64,000 bases of DNA. Origin: BD2-11 clade cluster bacterium bin43 (GTDB taxonomy: Bacteria; Gemmatimonadota; Gemmatimonadetes; Longimicrobiales; Gaopeijiaceae). A model generated the notes under the pieces. The model was not told the DNA's origin and searched no databases. It saw nothing but the letters and a program-made list of their open reading frames with translations. Positions 1 to 8,924 of this stretch are shown here, in pieces. The first letter of the stretch is position 1. Each line of letters opens with the position of its first letter. The DNA lies in assembly GCA_002238605.1 (NCBI GenBank), contig MPMR01000006.1:62001-126000 (forward strand), written 5' to 3'. Made by a program: the position numbers and the translations under genes.

Positions 1-463
1 AGTCTGCATACAGTTGCGCCATCGCCTCCATGTAGCCCACCCGGCGATCGACGTGCTCCCCGTCGCCCCAGAGGATCTCGACCGCGTTGAGAAAGCCCTT
101 TTCGCGGTCGGTGGGCGCCTTGGCCAGCCGCTCCGCCCGCGTCGGGGCGAGGCGCTGCAGGGCCTCGCGCGGCTCAGTCGGGTCCATCCGCGAAGTCAGC
201 GGATGGTTGTAGGCCAGGGACTCTCCCCAGTACGCCATGGCGAAGTCGGGATCCAGCTCCTGGGCGGCGTGGAACTGCTCCCTGGCCTGGATCCAGCCGA
301 AGCTGTGCAGGATGGCCACGCCGCGAAGGAAGTGGGCCTGCGCCTCGCCGGTCGCCGACGTGGGGAAGTCGATGACCCCCACGTTCTCGAACTGCGCGCG
401 CGCATGACCTGCCGCCACGGCGAGCATACAGACGGTCAACACTACGTTCCGTACCAGCTTCAT
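1..463 (-). CDS. TPR-like secreted protein, 3' part outside window
   Basis: The reading frame is open from an ATG at 463 to the window edge, about 154 codons. An AGGAGG ribosome binding site lies 7 bases before the ATG. The first 20 or so residues form a signal peptide ending at about AHARAQ. The mature part has the helical, alanine-rich pattern of TPR-type repeats, with segments such as HFLRGVAILHSFG and REQFHAAQELDPDFAMAYWG. It probably sits in the periplasm and binds protein partners; no catalytic motif is visible. It diverges from the SDR gene to its right. Family function is not known to me. Confidence 0.75.
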   Translation of the reverse strand, partial: MKLVRNVVLTVCMLAVAAGHARAQFENVGVIDFPTSATGEAQAHFLRGVAILHSFGWIQAREQFHAAQELDPDFAMAYWGESLAYNHPLTSRMDPTEPREALQRLAPTRAERLAKAPTDREKGFLNAVEILWGDGEHVDRRVGYMEAMAQLYAD

Positions 464-577
464 CGGGTGCCTCCTGCTGTAGTGACTTCCCCGGCCCATG
501 AACCGCCCTGCTACCCGGGGGCGTGATTCAGTATAATGCGTTGGACTCGTATTCACACGCAAAAGAGGAGGCTGCAG

Positions 578-1330
578 GTGTCCGCATCTCTCGCCGGAAG
601 CGTCGCCATCGTTACCGGAGCATCGAGCGGGATCGGCCGGGCCACGGCCATCGCGCTGGCCGAGGCGGGAGCCGCGGTCGCGGTGGCGGCGCGCCGCGGC
701 GGCCGCCTTGACGAGCTGGTGGCGCGGATTGGGCGGGACGGGGGTCGCGCGCTGGCCGTGGCCACCGACGTGGCGGACCGCGACGCCGTGTTCGCGCTGG
801 TGGAGCGCGCGGCCGCGGAGTTCGGTCCGGCCGACATCCTGGTGAACAACGCCGGCATCATGCCCACCTCACCCGTCAGGGAAATCCATCTGGACGACTG
901 GCTGCGCATGGTGGACGTGAACGTGAAGGGCGTGCTCCACTGCATCGCCGCCGCGCTTCCGGCCATGCTGGAGCGCCGCCGGGGTCACATCGTGAACGTG
1001 GGCTCGCTGGCGGGGCGGCGCCCCTTCCCGGGGGGCACCGTGTACGCGGCCACCAAGTTCGCGGTGCGCTGTCTCTCGGCCGGGATGCAGCTGGAGCTGT
1101 CGGCGGCGCACGGCATCCGCATCACCGACATCCAGCCCGGCGTGGTCGCCACCGAGCTCATGGACCACATCCCGGACGCCGAGACCCGCCAGGGGTTCAT
1201 CGACCGCTGGAAGGAAAAGAAGCCGATGGCCTCCGAGGACGTGGCCGCGGCCATCCTCTATGCGGTTACGGCTCCGGCGCACGTGAACATCAACGAGATC
1301 CTGATGCGGCCGCGCGACCAGCCGACATGA
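578..1330 (+). CDS. Short-chain dehydrogenase/reductase (SDR)
   Basis: This is a classical SDR of about 250 residues that would oxidise or reduce an alcohol/ketone with NAD(P). The Rossmann motif TGASSGIG is at residues 13-20, NNAG near residue 90, and the catalytic pair YAATK at 156-160 follows a serine in VNVGSLAG. I chose the GTG at 578 because AGGAGG sits 9 bases upstream and the SDR fold begins right after it. An in-frame ATG at 536 would add 14 residues with no family counterpart. The substrate cannot be read from the sequence. It stands alone between a divergent TPR gene and a convergent barrel-like gene. Confidence 0.9.
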   Translation: MSASLAGSVAIVTGASSGIGRATAIALAEAGAAVAVAARRGGRLDELVARIGRDGGRALAVATDVADRDAVFALVERAAAEFGPADILVNNAGIMPTSPVREIHLDDWLRMVDVNVKGVLHCIAAALPAMLERRRGHIVNVGSLAGRRPFPGGTVYAATKFAVRCLSAGMQLELSAAHGIRITDIQPGVVATELMDHIPDAETRQGFIDRWKEKKPMASEDVAAAILYAVTAPAHVNINEILMRPRDQPT

Positions 1331-1453
1331 GCAGGCGCGGCGTGCCAGCTATCCCTCTGGCGGCCCCTCGGTGGAACGCGGCCAACCCGTGGCGAGGCCG
1401 CTCGGCGCCGACGGAAGGGACACGTCCGGCGAGGCGAGCCGGCCGCGATTCCT

Positions 1454-1975
1454 CTACAGGAGCAGAATCGCGAACGACAGCACGTACTGGTCCTGGACAT
1501 CCTTGACGAACTCGTAACGGAACTCCACGGTGGTGTTGTCGGAGCCGATGCCGCCGACGGCGTTGAATCCACGAGCGGTCATCGTACTCGCCGCCGTACC
1601 CGCCCTGACGCTCTGCATGTGCCACCCGCCGCCGACGTAGCGGAGGAATGGAATGGGCATGATCGGAAGGGAGATGAGCAGGTTGACGTTGCCCTCCCAA
1701 TACCGGCACCCGCGACAGTTGGTGGGCAAAAAGTAGTCTGCCGAAGCCGCCAGCCGCACGGGGATGGCCGGCACGCCGAACTCCAACCGGGGACCGACCC
1801 CGACCGTGCCTCCGAACACCTCCGAGGCGAAGGACAGCTGCGGCCCGGCCCGGAGCTGGCCCGATACCGTTGAAGGAGTCGAACCCGCTGCCACGACCCC
1901 GGCGAGGGCCAGGGCCGCGGCGATAACGGTCCGGCGCGCCCGGCCGGCCACGCCCTGATCCGCGGGCACCGTCAT
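1454..1975 (-). CDS. Small secreted, outer-membrane-barrel-like protein
   Basis: A 173-residue protein starts at an ATG that overlaps the stop of the M14 peptidase gene (ATGA at 1972-1975), so it is probably translationally coupled to it. It has an N-terminal signal peptide (hydrophobic stretch VIAAALALAGVVAAG). The rest has alternating hydrophobic and glycine residues, such as VGPRLEFGV, PFLRYVGGGWHM and VEFRYEFVK, ending in aliphatic residues, as in small beta-barrels. A CRGC pair is present in the middle. I do not recognise a named family; outer-membrane location is inferred. Confidence 0.65.
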   Translation of the reverse strand: MTVPADQGVAGRARRTVIAAALALAGVVAAGSTPSTVSGQLRAGPQLSFASEVFGGTVGVGPRLEFGVPAIPVRLAASADYFLPTNCRGCRYWEGNVNLLISLPIMPIPFLRYVGGGWHMQSVRAGTAASTMTARGFNAVGGIGSDNTTVEFRYEFVKDVQDQYVLSFAILLL

Positions 1976-4755
1976 CCTCCTCCACCCGCCATCATGCCGC
2001 CCGGCAGGGTGACCTCGCGGGCCGCCCCGTAGTGGATGCCGTTGAACAGGAACGGAAACGTCCCGTGCGACTGGGCACGGAAGGTGATCTTGGGGCCGAA
2101 GAGGAACAGGCGTCCCTCGCCGAGCTGGGCATCGGCGATCGAGACCCCGTCCTGCAGGTGGTGCTGGCCCCAGGCCCATCCGCTGCGCAGCGGCGCATCC
2201 GAGTCGAACCACCCGACCGGGGTAACTCCGGCCGCCGAGCCCTGGAGGCTGAACACCGGGCTCCGGCTGAAGAGCACGTTGGCCCGCTCGCCGACGCCGG
2301 CGGCCAGCGGATGGGCGCCTTCGACGCGCAGGTCCAGCACCGAGCCGGGGACGTAGTACTCCTCCGAAGCCAGCGGCTGGCCGTCGGGTCCGAGGAGGTG
2401 GTTGCTCAAGGGCAGGCCGGCATGGTAGGCCAGATTGGTCGAACTGCCGATGGCCACCACCGTCCCCCCGGCGCGGATGAACTCGAGCACGGCCGGCACC
2501 GTGGTCGCCGAGGAGAAGGCTCCGATGCGGCCGCGGAATTCCTCCGGCACCGTGGCCGCGAACTCGGGCAGCAGGGTCCTGCCGGCATCGCGTCCGGGCA
2601 GCGGGACCGCGCCGTCCTCGAGCACCAGCACGTCGAACCTGTCGATCAGGTCGCCCTGGTCGAGGTCGGGCGGGAAGACCACATCGAAGTCGAACTCGAA
2701 GTCCTCGAGGATCATGCGCGTCCAACCCGACGGCATCGATCCGCCGTACACGTCGCCGAGCGCGACCCGCGGCGCCGTGAGTTCGAAGGCTCGTCCCGCG
2801 GGCGCCGACTCCAGGCCGACAAAGTCGATGCCCAGCTCGGCCGCCATGGCGGTCACCGACGCTCCTTCCGCCCCGGCGCCCGAGACGAAGAACGTCCCCG
2901 CGGGGTGTTCGGATCCTCCGGCCTGGAAGTCATCCCGCATCCAGTGCGCGCTCCCGCCCGCCGCCAGCACGCGGTTGACCGCGACGAAGGCGTCGTTGGC
3001 GTCGTGGCTTACCAGGTAGCCGGCGGCATCGGCCGCTCCCGCGACGGTGCCCGCGGGCGCCTCGGCCAGCCACTCGATCGGCTCGAAGGGGCCGTCGAAG
3101 CCGTCCAGGATGCGGTCGAACTCGACGCCCATCTGATAGGCGAGGGTCCACCCGGCGTTGTCGTAGGGCGCGGTCGGGGGCGCGCCGGGGTAAGGGAAGT
3201 CGTTGGGGTGGTTCTGCGGCTCGAACATGTCGAGGACGTGCGGGCGGAACGCCTGGGCGGCCGGCACCACGTAGGAGTCCGCGGGATAGCTCGTACCGGC
3301 CACCTCAAAGTCGGCGGTCGCGCGATGCACCTGCACGCCGCCCTTCAGCAGCGCGTTCACGAACCTGGTCGCCGTCGGGAAGTCCGGCTGGTCGGAAGGC
3401 AGGATGAAGCCGCGCGGATCGCGGTCCGCGGGGTCCCTCAGAAGCCGCTCGTAGTCGTCGCGCGAGCCTATGCGCGCGATCGTTTCGCTGGCCTCGTCGA
3501 TCTCGAAGGGCAGCACCGTCCAGTGGTCGCGGCTGCCGCGCTCGATGGAGTTGGTCCCCATCCGCCAGATGTTGAAGAGCAGGTGGTCCTTGTTGCGCGA
3601 GGCGAAGTCGAGCACGGCCCGGTTTGCGGTCAGCGAATAGTCGACCGACTGGCGGAAGTGCCAGACGCCGGGCTCAACGGGCAGCGGCAGGTCCCCGTGG
3701 GGCAGCTGACGGCCGGGAAGGAAGGGAATCGCAATGGGCGTCGGGTTGCCGATGGTCTCGGTCAGCAGCCCGATCTGGTTCTTGAAGTACGGGGTGGTGC
3801 GCAGGCCGCCGTTCCACCAGGTCGAATAGCTCGCCCCGCTGCGCATGGTGGTGCCCCCCTTCCCTTCCAGCACGAAGCGCTGGTGCATCGCCGAGCCGAC
3901 CTGGTCGAGGCCGGTGAGGATGAGCGGATCCAGGTAGTGGTTGGGCGGATCGCGGAAGGGCGGCGCGAACATGACCGTGCCCAGGGGGCCGGTCTGGTGG
4001 TGGTTGTAGACGATCTGCGGGAACCACTCGCGCGCGAGGATGCGGTTGATGTTGGTGCTCTCGGCGAGCGCCGACATGTAGAAGTCGCGGTTGTTGTCGT
4101 GGCCCGCGTACTTCTGGTAGAGCACCGGCGCGCCGCCCGTGCTGCGCTCCTCGGGCGTGTCGATGCGCATGTACCAGTTGGCGAGCAGGTCGTGGCCGTC
4201 CGGGTTGGCGTGCGCGACGAGCACGACCACGTCGTCCAGGATGCGCATCGTCTCGTCGTCGGTGCGGCTCACCAACTGGTAGACCAGCTCCATCAGCTGC
4301 TGCGCCCCGAGCACCTCCGAGGCGTGCAGGCCGCCGTCGATCCAGACGACCGCTCTACCCTCGGCCGCCATGGCCCGGGCTTCGGCCTCGGAGACCCCTT
4401 CCGCGTGCGCCATCCGCTCCGCGATCTCCTTGACGCGGGCAAGATTCCGGTGGTTGGCGGGCGACGTGATGGTCGCCATCAGCTGCTCGCGGCCCTCCTC
4501 GGTCTGGCCGATGGATTCGAGGATCATGCGGTCCGACTCCGACGCCAGCAGCTCCCAGTACTCGGTCAGCGCCACGTAGTTGGGGAGGACGTAGTCGGCC
4601 CCGATCTCGTGCCCGAACTGTTCGACGGGGGAGGTGACCCGGGTGGCGGTGGCCATCTCCTCGCAGGCCCACAGGACGGGCACGAGGAGCAGGGAGACGG
4701 ACGCCAGGCTTGCCCGGCCTCGGGTAAACAGGGGATTCCGCTCGATCATGCGCAT
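1972..4755 (-). CDS. M14 family zinc carboxypeptidase-like lipoprotein
   Basis: A 927-residue exported metallopeptidase. The N-terminus has a lipoprotein-like signal with VLWAC as candidate lipobox. The zinc ligands HASE are at about residues 144-147, followed by an M14-type NPDGHD segment, the substrate-binding NNRD segment and a later His in VYNHHQTG that could be the third ligand. This matches the M14 carboxypeptidase fold in the N-terminal 400 residues. The C-terminal 500 residues look like a separate alpha/beta domain, as in the large M14 proteins of Gemmatimonadota and Bacteroidota. It would trim peptides at the cell surface. A GAGG ribosome binding site precedes the start. The next gene downstream overlaps by 4 bases. 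Confidence 0.88.
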   Translation of the reverse strand: MRMIERNPLFTRGRASLASVSLLLVPVLWACEEMATATRVTSPVEQFGHEIGADYVLPNYVALTEYWELLASESDRMILESIGQTEEGREQLMATITSPANHRNLARVKEIAERMAHAEGVSEAEARAMAAEGRAVVWIDGGLHASEVLGAQQLMELVYQLVSRTDDETMRILDDVVVLVAHANPDGHDLLANWYMRIDTPEERSTGGAPVLYQKYAGHDNNRDFYMSALAESTNINRILAREWFPQIVYNHHQTGPLGTVMFAPPFRDPPNHYLDPLILTGLDQVGSAMHQRFVLEGKGGTTMRSGASYSTWWNGGLRTTPYFKNQIGLLTETIGNPTPIAIPFLPGRQLPHGDLPLPVEPGVWHFRQSVDYSLTANRAVLDFASRNKDHLLFNIWRMGTNSIERGSRDHWTVLPFEIDEASETIARIGSRDDYERLLRDPADRDPRGFILPSDQPDFPTATRFVNALLKGGVQVHRATADFEVAGTSYPADSYVVPAAQAFRPHVLDMFEPQNHPNDFPYPGAPPTAPYDNAGWTLAYQMGVEFDRILDGFDGPFEPIEWLAEAPAGTVAGAADAAGYLVSHDANDAFVAVNRVLAAGGSAHWMRDDFQAGGSEHPAGTFFVSGAGAEGASVTAMAAELGIDFVGLESAPAGRAFELTAPRVALGDVYGGSMPSGWTRMILEDFEFDFDVVFPPDLDQGDLIDRFDVLVLEDGAVPLPGRDAGRTLLPEFAATVPEEFRGRIGAFSSATTVPAVLEFIRAGGTVVAIGSSTNLAYHAGLPLSNHLLGPDGQPLASEEYYVPGSVLDLRVEGAHPLAAGVGERANVLFSRSPVFSLQGSAAGVTPVGWFDSDAPLRSGWAWGQHHLQDGVSIADAQLGEGRLFLFGPKITFRAQSHGTFPFLFNGIHYGAAREVTLPGGMMAGGGG

Positions 4756-4924
4756 GGAAACATCCTCTTCTATGGAAGCGCCAGGGCCATTCCCGCCCGG
4801 CTCATGTGTGATTCTTTGCCACAGTACCTCGGACGGTCAACAAACGGGCGCCGAACCGACGCGCGGGCGCCCGGCAAACACCGCTCGGCACCGGTGGCCG
4901 GCCCCGACGCGGGAGCAGATGCGA

Positions 4925-6091
4925 TCAGGGCAGCTCCATCTTCCAGAAGGCGATTCCGCCGGCCTGCTGTCCCACCTCGACGTCGCCCACGCGGGAGAAA
5001 TCGGAGAGGTCGAACACGTCCACCTTGCCCGGCTCAGCGCCCACCCCCTCCGAGCTCACGAAGGCGTAGCGGGAGTCGGGAGACACCTCCACCCCATGCG
5101 TGACCGTGGTGGTGGTGGAGACGCGGGCCAGGCTCTCGCCGGTGCGCAGGTCGAAGAACTCGACGCCCGCACCCTGCTTCAGCGTGGCCACCAGCAGCCG
5201 GCCGTCGGGCGTGATCGCCAGGTTGTAGGGACCGGTCCCGGACTGCAACACCCGCGTAAGCTCCCAGCTCTGGCGGTCCAGATGCAGGATCCGGCTCCCT
5301 GCGTTGCAGGCGACGTAGAGGCTGAAGCCGTCGGGCGAGGGCTGCACCCAGGTCGGCGAGCACGGGGATCCGGCCATGGCCCCGGCGCCCATTCCGCTCA
5401 TGCCGCCCGCGGCGCCTTCCGCGTCGAGCGGGCCCTCGCGGCCGGGCGCGACCGAAAACCGGCGTGCGACCTCGAACGTGCGGGTGTCGATCTCGACCAC
5501 CTGCTCGTCCATCATGCAGTTGGAGTAGAGGAAGAGCCCGTCCGGGGCCATGCGCGCGCCGTGCGGCATGGTGCAGGTCTCGATCTGCTCCACTTCGACC
5601 AGGTCGGGGGTGTAGACCACCGAGACGGTGGAGGGTACGTGCTCGCCGTGCAGGTTGAAATTGACGACGAAGGCGTAGAGCCCGTCCGGGGTGAGGTCGA
5701 TGGTGGCCGGAAAGTAGCCCAGCAGGATGGGCTCCGCGACGACGGTGTCCACGCCCGCCTCGAACTTCCACAGCTTCCCGTCCGGAAAGCCGTGTCCGGT
5801 GGTCATGTACAGGTGGCCGCCGTCGGGGGAGATGCGCAGCCCGTGGGGCCCTTCGGTTTCGGTGGGGATCTCGCCCACCATGGTGGTCTGCTCCAGGGTG
5901 AGCGTGCCGTCGAAGCGGATGCGGTGGATCAGGTCGGCCGACTCCGCGCCGACGTAGAGCCAGTACACCGCACCCGGGTCGGCCGCACGGGCCGCCGGGC
6001 CACCCTCCGCGGCCGTGCCGCCTCCGGATCCGGAAACGCACCCGGCGCACAGCAGCAGCGCCGCGGCGCCTGCTCGTTGTATCGACCTCAT
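4925..6091 (-). CDS. YncE-like beta-propeller lipoprotein
   Basis: A 388-residue protein with a lipoprotein signal (LLLCAGC lipobox near residue 18). Repeated blade signatures follow, such as ISPDGGHLYM, LTPDGLYAFV, ITPDGRLLVA and VSPDSRYAFV, the pattern of YncE/PQQ-like seven-bladed propellers. A methionine/glycine-rich loop MSGMGAGAM lies between blades. It probably binds a ligand or protein at the outer surface; the ligand is unknown. Its start overlaps the M3 peptidase stop by 4 bases (ATGA), so it is the last gene of a four-gene minus-strand operon that begins with nicotinate phosphoribosyltransferase. Confidence 0.82.
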   Translation of the reverse strand: MRSIQRAGAAALLLCAGCVSGSGGGTAAEGGPAARAADPGAVYWLYVGAESADLIHRIRFDGTLTLEQTTMVGEIPTETEGPHGLRISPDGGHLYMTTGHGFPDGKLWKFEAGVDTVVAEPILLGYFPATIDLTPDGLYAFVVNFNLHGEHVPSTVSVVYTPDLVEVEQIETCTMPHGARMAPDGLFLYSNCMMDEQVVEIDTRTFEVARRFSVAPGREGPLDAEGAAGGMSGMGAGAMAGSPCSPTWVQPSPDGFSLYVACNAGSRILHLDRQSWELTRVLQSGTGPYNLAITPDGRLLVATLKQGAGVEFFDLRTGESLARVSTTTTVTHGVEVSPDSRYAFVSSEGVGAEPGKVDVFDLSDFSRVGDVEVGQQAGGIAFWKMELP

Positions 6092-8142
6092 CGCTCCCTC
6101 CTTCCTGCGGGCCGGCCCTCCCCCAGATTTCGCCTCAGCAGGGCCTCCGGATCCGGGTCCCTGCCCATGAAGGCGCGGAACATCCGGTCCGGTTCACGGC
6201 TGTCGCCCTGCGCCAGGATCGTGTCCATGAAGGCCGCGCCCGTCTCCCGCGAGAGGACGCCTTCCCTGCGGAACCGCCCGAAGGCGTCCGCCTCCAGCAC
6301 CTCGGACCACATGTAGCTGTAGTAGGCCGAGGCGTACCCGCCCGCAAACAGATGGCTGAAGGTGGTGAGGATGTGGCTCCTGGCGAAACTCTCATCCAGG
6401 ACGAACGGCCTCAGGACTTCTTCGGCGTACGACATCAACTCCTGCCTGCCATCGTACTCGCGATGGAGCCGCAGGTCGAGGGTCGCGAACCCCAGCTGCC
6501 TCATCTGCGCCTGGCCGCCCATGAAGCGGCGCGCCACCAGCATGCGCCGGTACAGGTCGTCGGGCAGAGGTTCCCCGGTCTCGTGATGCCCGGAGAAGAT
6601 GGAGAGCGCCTCGCGCTCCCAGGTCCAGTTTTCCATGATCTGGGAGGGCACCTCCACCCAGTCCCACGGCACCTGCATCCCCGACCGCGAGGGCAGCGGC
6701 ACCCGCGAAGTGCAGTGGTGCAGGAGATGCCCGAACTCGTGAAAGATGGTCTGGACGCTCCGGTGGGTGAGCAGCGCCGGTTTGCCCGGCACGGGCGGGG
6801 CGAAGTTGCCCGCCATCATGCCGGTGTGGGGAACGAAGTCCCCGTCCGGCCGCGGACCCCCGGTGGTCAGGGTCGCCATCCACGCCCCCTGGCGCTTTCC
6901 GCTGCGCGGGAACCAGTCGGTGTGGAAGGAGCCGAGGCGGATGCCGTCCTCCGCGATCAGGCGATAGGAACGCACGTCCTCGTGCCAGACGTCCCTGGCC
7001 GGCACCTCCTCGACCCGGACGCCGAACACCCGCTCGACAATCTCGAACAGCCCGTCCAGCACCCGGTCGAGGGGAAACCAGGGACGCGTCAATTCGTCAT
7101 CGAACTGGAAGCGCTCGCGTCGGAGCGCCTCCGAAACGTACGCCAGGTCCCACGGCTTCAGGGACTCGATCCCCATGCGGGCGGCCTTTTCCCGAATCAT
7201 CGCCAGATCGCGCTCCCAGTACGGAAGGGTGCGCTCCCGCAGGTCGCGGACGAATTCGAACGCGCGGGTCCCGCTGCCCGCCATGGCGTCGTCCAGGCGA
7301 TAGTCCGAGAAATCTCCGTAGCCGAGCAGGCCAGCCAGTTCGCGCCTCAGCGCCAGGATGCGCGTGATGGTCGGGCGGTTGTCCAGCTCGCCGTCCCGGC
7401 AGCGTCCCACGTAGGCCTGGTGGAGCTGCCTGCGCAGCTCGCGGTCGCGGGCATACTTGAGGACCGGCTCGAAGGACGGGAAATCCAGCGTCAGCAGCCA
7501 GCCGTCCAGATCCTTTGCCCGGGCCTTGTGGCGGGCCAGCTCGAGGGCGGTGCCGGGAATCCCGTTGAGCCGGGGACGCTCGTCGTCGGTGACGTGCAGC
7601 CGAAAGGCTTCGGTGGCATCGAGGACGTTCTCCGAGAAGCGCCGCTCCAGCCGGGACAGCTCGACCCGGATCTCCTCGACGCGGCCGCGGCCCTCATCGT
7701 CCAGATCGGCCCCCGCGGACCGGAACTGGTGCATCATCCTGTCGAGGTTGCGGCGGCGCAGCGGGTCGAGCGCCGCCGCCTCCGGGGTGGCGGCGAAGTC
7801 CTGTACGGCCGCCCACAGGCCCCGGTGCAGCGGGAGCCGCGACCAGAACGCCGCGATTTCGGGCAGGACCGCGTTGTAGGCGCGTCTCAGCTCGGGCGTT
7901 TCCGCAACCGAGAGCAGAACCGAGACCGGCGCCAGCGCCTCCTCCACCCGCTGAACGATGTCGTCGAGGCGCTGAATGGCCGCGTGGTAGGTCGCGGGTG
8001 ACCCGCTGCTCCCGGCGAGGTCGTCGATCTCTGCTTGCGCGCGTTCCAGCACGGCGCGCACGGTCGGCGCCAGCCCCGGCGCGGTGATGCCCGCGAAGGT
8101 GGGTGGCGGGCCGGTCGCCGAGGGCGGGGCGGGGTCGGGCAT
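6088..8142 (-). CDS. M3 family oligopeptidase (thimet/Dcp/OpdA type)
   Basis: A 684-residue zinc peptidase, the usual length for this family. The active-site motif HEFGHLLHH begins near residue 468, and the third ligand Glu lies in VPSQIMENW about 30 residues later. These enzymes cut short peptides in the cytoplasm. There is no signal peptide. The start is the ATG at 8142, two bases after the nicotinamidase stop. The same frame is open for a further 150 codons upstream, but that stretch lies antisense-like across the nicotinamidase gene and has no M3 similarity. It overlaps the YncE-like gene downstream by 4 bases. Confidence 0.93.
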   Translation of the reverse strand: MPDPAPPSATGPPPTFAGITAPGLAPTVRAVLERAQAEIDDLAGSSGSPATYHAAIQRLDDIVQRVEEALAPVSVLLSVAETPELRRAYNAVLPEIAAFWSRLPLHRGLWAAVQDFAATPEAAALDPLRRRNLDRMMHQFRSAGADLDDEGRGRVEEIRVELSRLERRFSENVLDATEAFRLHVTDDERPRLNGIPGTALELARHKARAKDLDGWLLTLDFPSFEPVLKYARDRELRRQLHQAYVGRCRDGELDNRPTITRILALRRELAGLLGYGDFSDYRLDDAMAGSGTRAFEFVRDLRERTLPYWERDLAMIREKAARMGIESLKPWDLAYVSEALRRERFQFDDELTRPWFPLDRVLDGLFEIVERVFGVRVEEVPARDVWHEDVRSYRLIAEDGIRLGSFHTDWFPRSGKRQGAWMATLTTGGPRPDGDFVPHTGMMAGNFAPPVPGKPALLTHRSVQTIFHEFGHLLHHCTSRVPLPSRSGMQVPWDWVEVPSQIMENWTWEREALSIFSGHHETGEPLPDDLYRRMLVARRFMGGQAQMRQLGFATLDLRLHREYDGRQELMSYAEEVLRPFVLDESFARSHILTTFSHLFAGGYASAYYSYMWSEVLEADAFGRFRREGVLSRETGAAFMDTILAQGDSREPDRMFRAFMGRDPDPEALLRRNLGEGRPAGRRER

Positions 8143-8144
8143 GT

Positions 8145-8921
8145 CTAGCCGCCGTCCACGGGGGCATGGGCGACCGACGACGGCCGTGCGGACACCTCGC
8201 CTCCGCCCGGGCCACCCGCTTCGGGCTCGCCGCGGGGAAGGTCGGCCACCTCGATGACGCGCCCTTTCCCGCGCCAGCGTGCCAGGGTGTCCTCCTCCGC
8301 CTCGAGCCCGAGACCCCACATGGCGTCCCGGATGGCGGTGACCCGATGGCCGCGGGCCTGGAGGCCGTCGATCGCCTGGGTCACGCACACGTCGCGCGCG
8401 ACTCCGACCACGAAGAACTCCACCGGATCGAGCTCGCGCGTGACCAACTCCACGAAGAGGTCGGCAACCCGATTGCCCTCGAACACGTCGAAGCGGTCCT
8501 TGCGGACGAGCACCGGCCGGGGCCGGCGGCGCCAGCGCGCGAGCAGCGCGTGCACCTCGGTGGGTGTCGCGTGCACCTGCAGCACAAGGCAATCGGAGGC
8601 GGCCAGCGACGGGATGATCTCCGCGCCGAGGCGCTCCGCCGGATCCGTCGACCTGCCCATGCAGTGGGGCGGGTATGTACCCTTGCCCGGATCCGGGTTC
8701 TTCGCATCGATCTCGGCGTCGTCGTAGCCGTGCCAGTCAGCCGTGTACACCACCAGGGCGGCGTGGGCGTGCATCCATTCGACGGCCTCGACCAGCCGGG
8801 GCCCGGCCATCGCCGCTCCGGGATCGCGATCGTCGAACAGGTCGCGCACATAGAGTCGCCCGTCCGGCTCCATGAAATCCCGCTGCGCGTCAACGACCCA
8901 GCCGATCCGTGTCATTCCCAT
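8145..8921 (-). CDS. pncA: Nicotinamidase / isochorismatase-fold hydrolase
   Basis: A 258-residue cysteine hydrolase. The catalytic Asp is in VVDAQRDF (D11), the metal-binding DWH in TADWHGYDD, the nicotinamidase-type PPHCMG segment follows, the Lys is in VRKDRFDVF, and the nucleophile is C179 in VARDVCVTQ. It would convert nicotinamide to nicotinate. The preceding gene encodes nicotinate phosphoribosyltransferase only 3 bases away, which makes NAD salvage the likely role. The C-terminal tail of about 30 residues is proline/glycine rich and probably disordered. Other isochorismatase-fold activities cannot be excluded, but the neighbour strongly supports PncA. Confidence 0.88.
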   Translation of the reverse strand: MGMTRIGWVVDAQRDFMEPDGRLYVRDLFDDRDPGAAMAGPRLVEAVEWMHAHAALVVYTADWHGYDDAEIDAKNPDPGKGTYPPHCMGRSTDPAERLGAEIIPSLAASDCLVLQVHATPTEVHALLARWRRRPRPVLVRKDRFDVFEGNRVADLFVELVTRELDPVEFFVVGVARDVCVTQAIDGLQARGHRVTAIRDAMWGLGLEAEEDTLARWRGKGRVIEVADLPRGEPEAGGPGGGEVSARPSSVAHAPVDGG

Positions 8922-8924
8922 GAG

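Noticed and set aside
2032-5103. Very long plus-strand open frame (over 1,000 codons) opposite the M14 peptidase
   Set aside because: It is antisense to a gene with clear zinc-peptidase motifs. Its translation is Arg/Gly/His-rich with no domain, as expected from GC-rich codon bias.
8143-8592. N-terminal extension of the M3 peptidase by 150 codons
   Set aside because: The extension overlaps the well-supported nicotinamidase gene in another frame and has no similarity to M3 enzymes. The ATG at 8142 gives the normal length.
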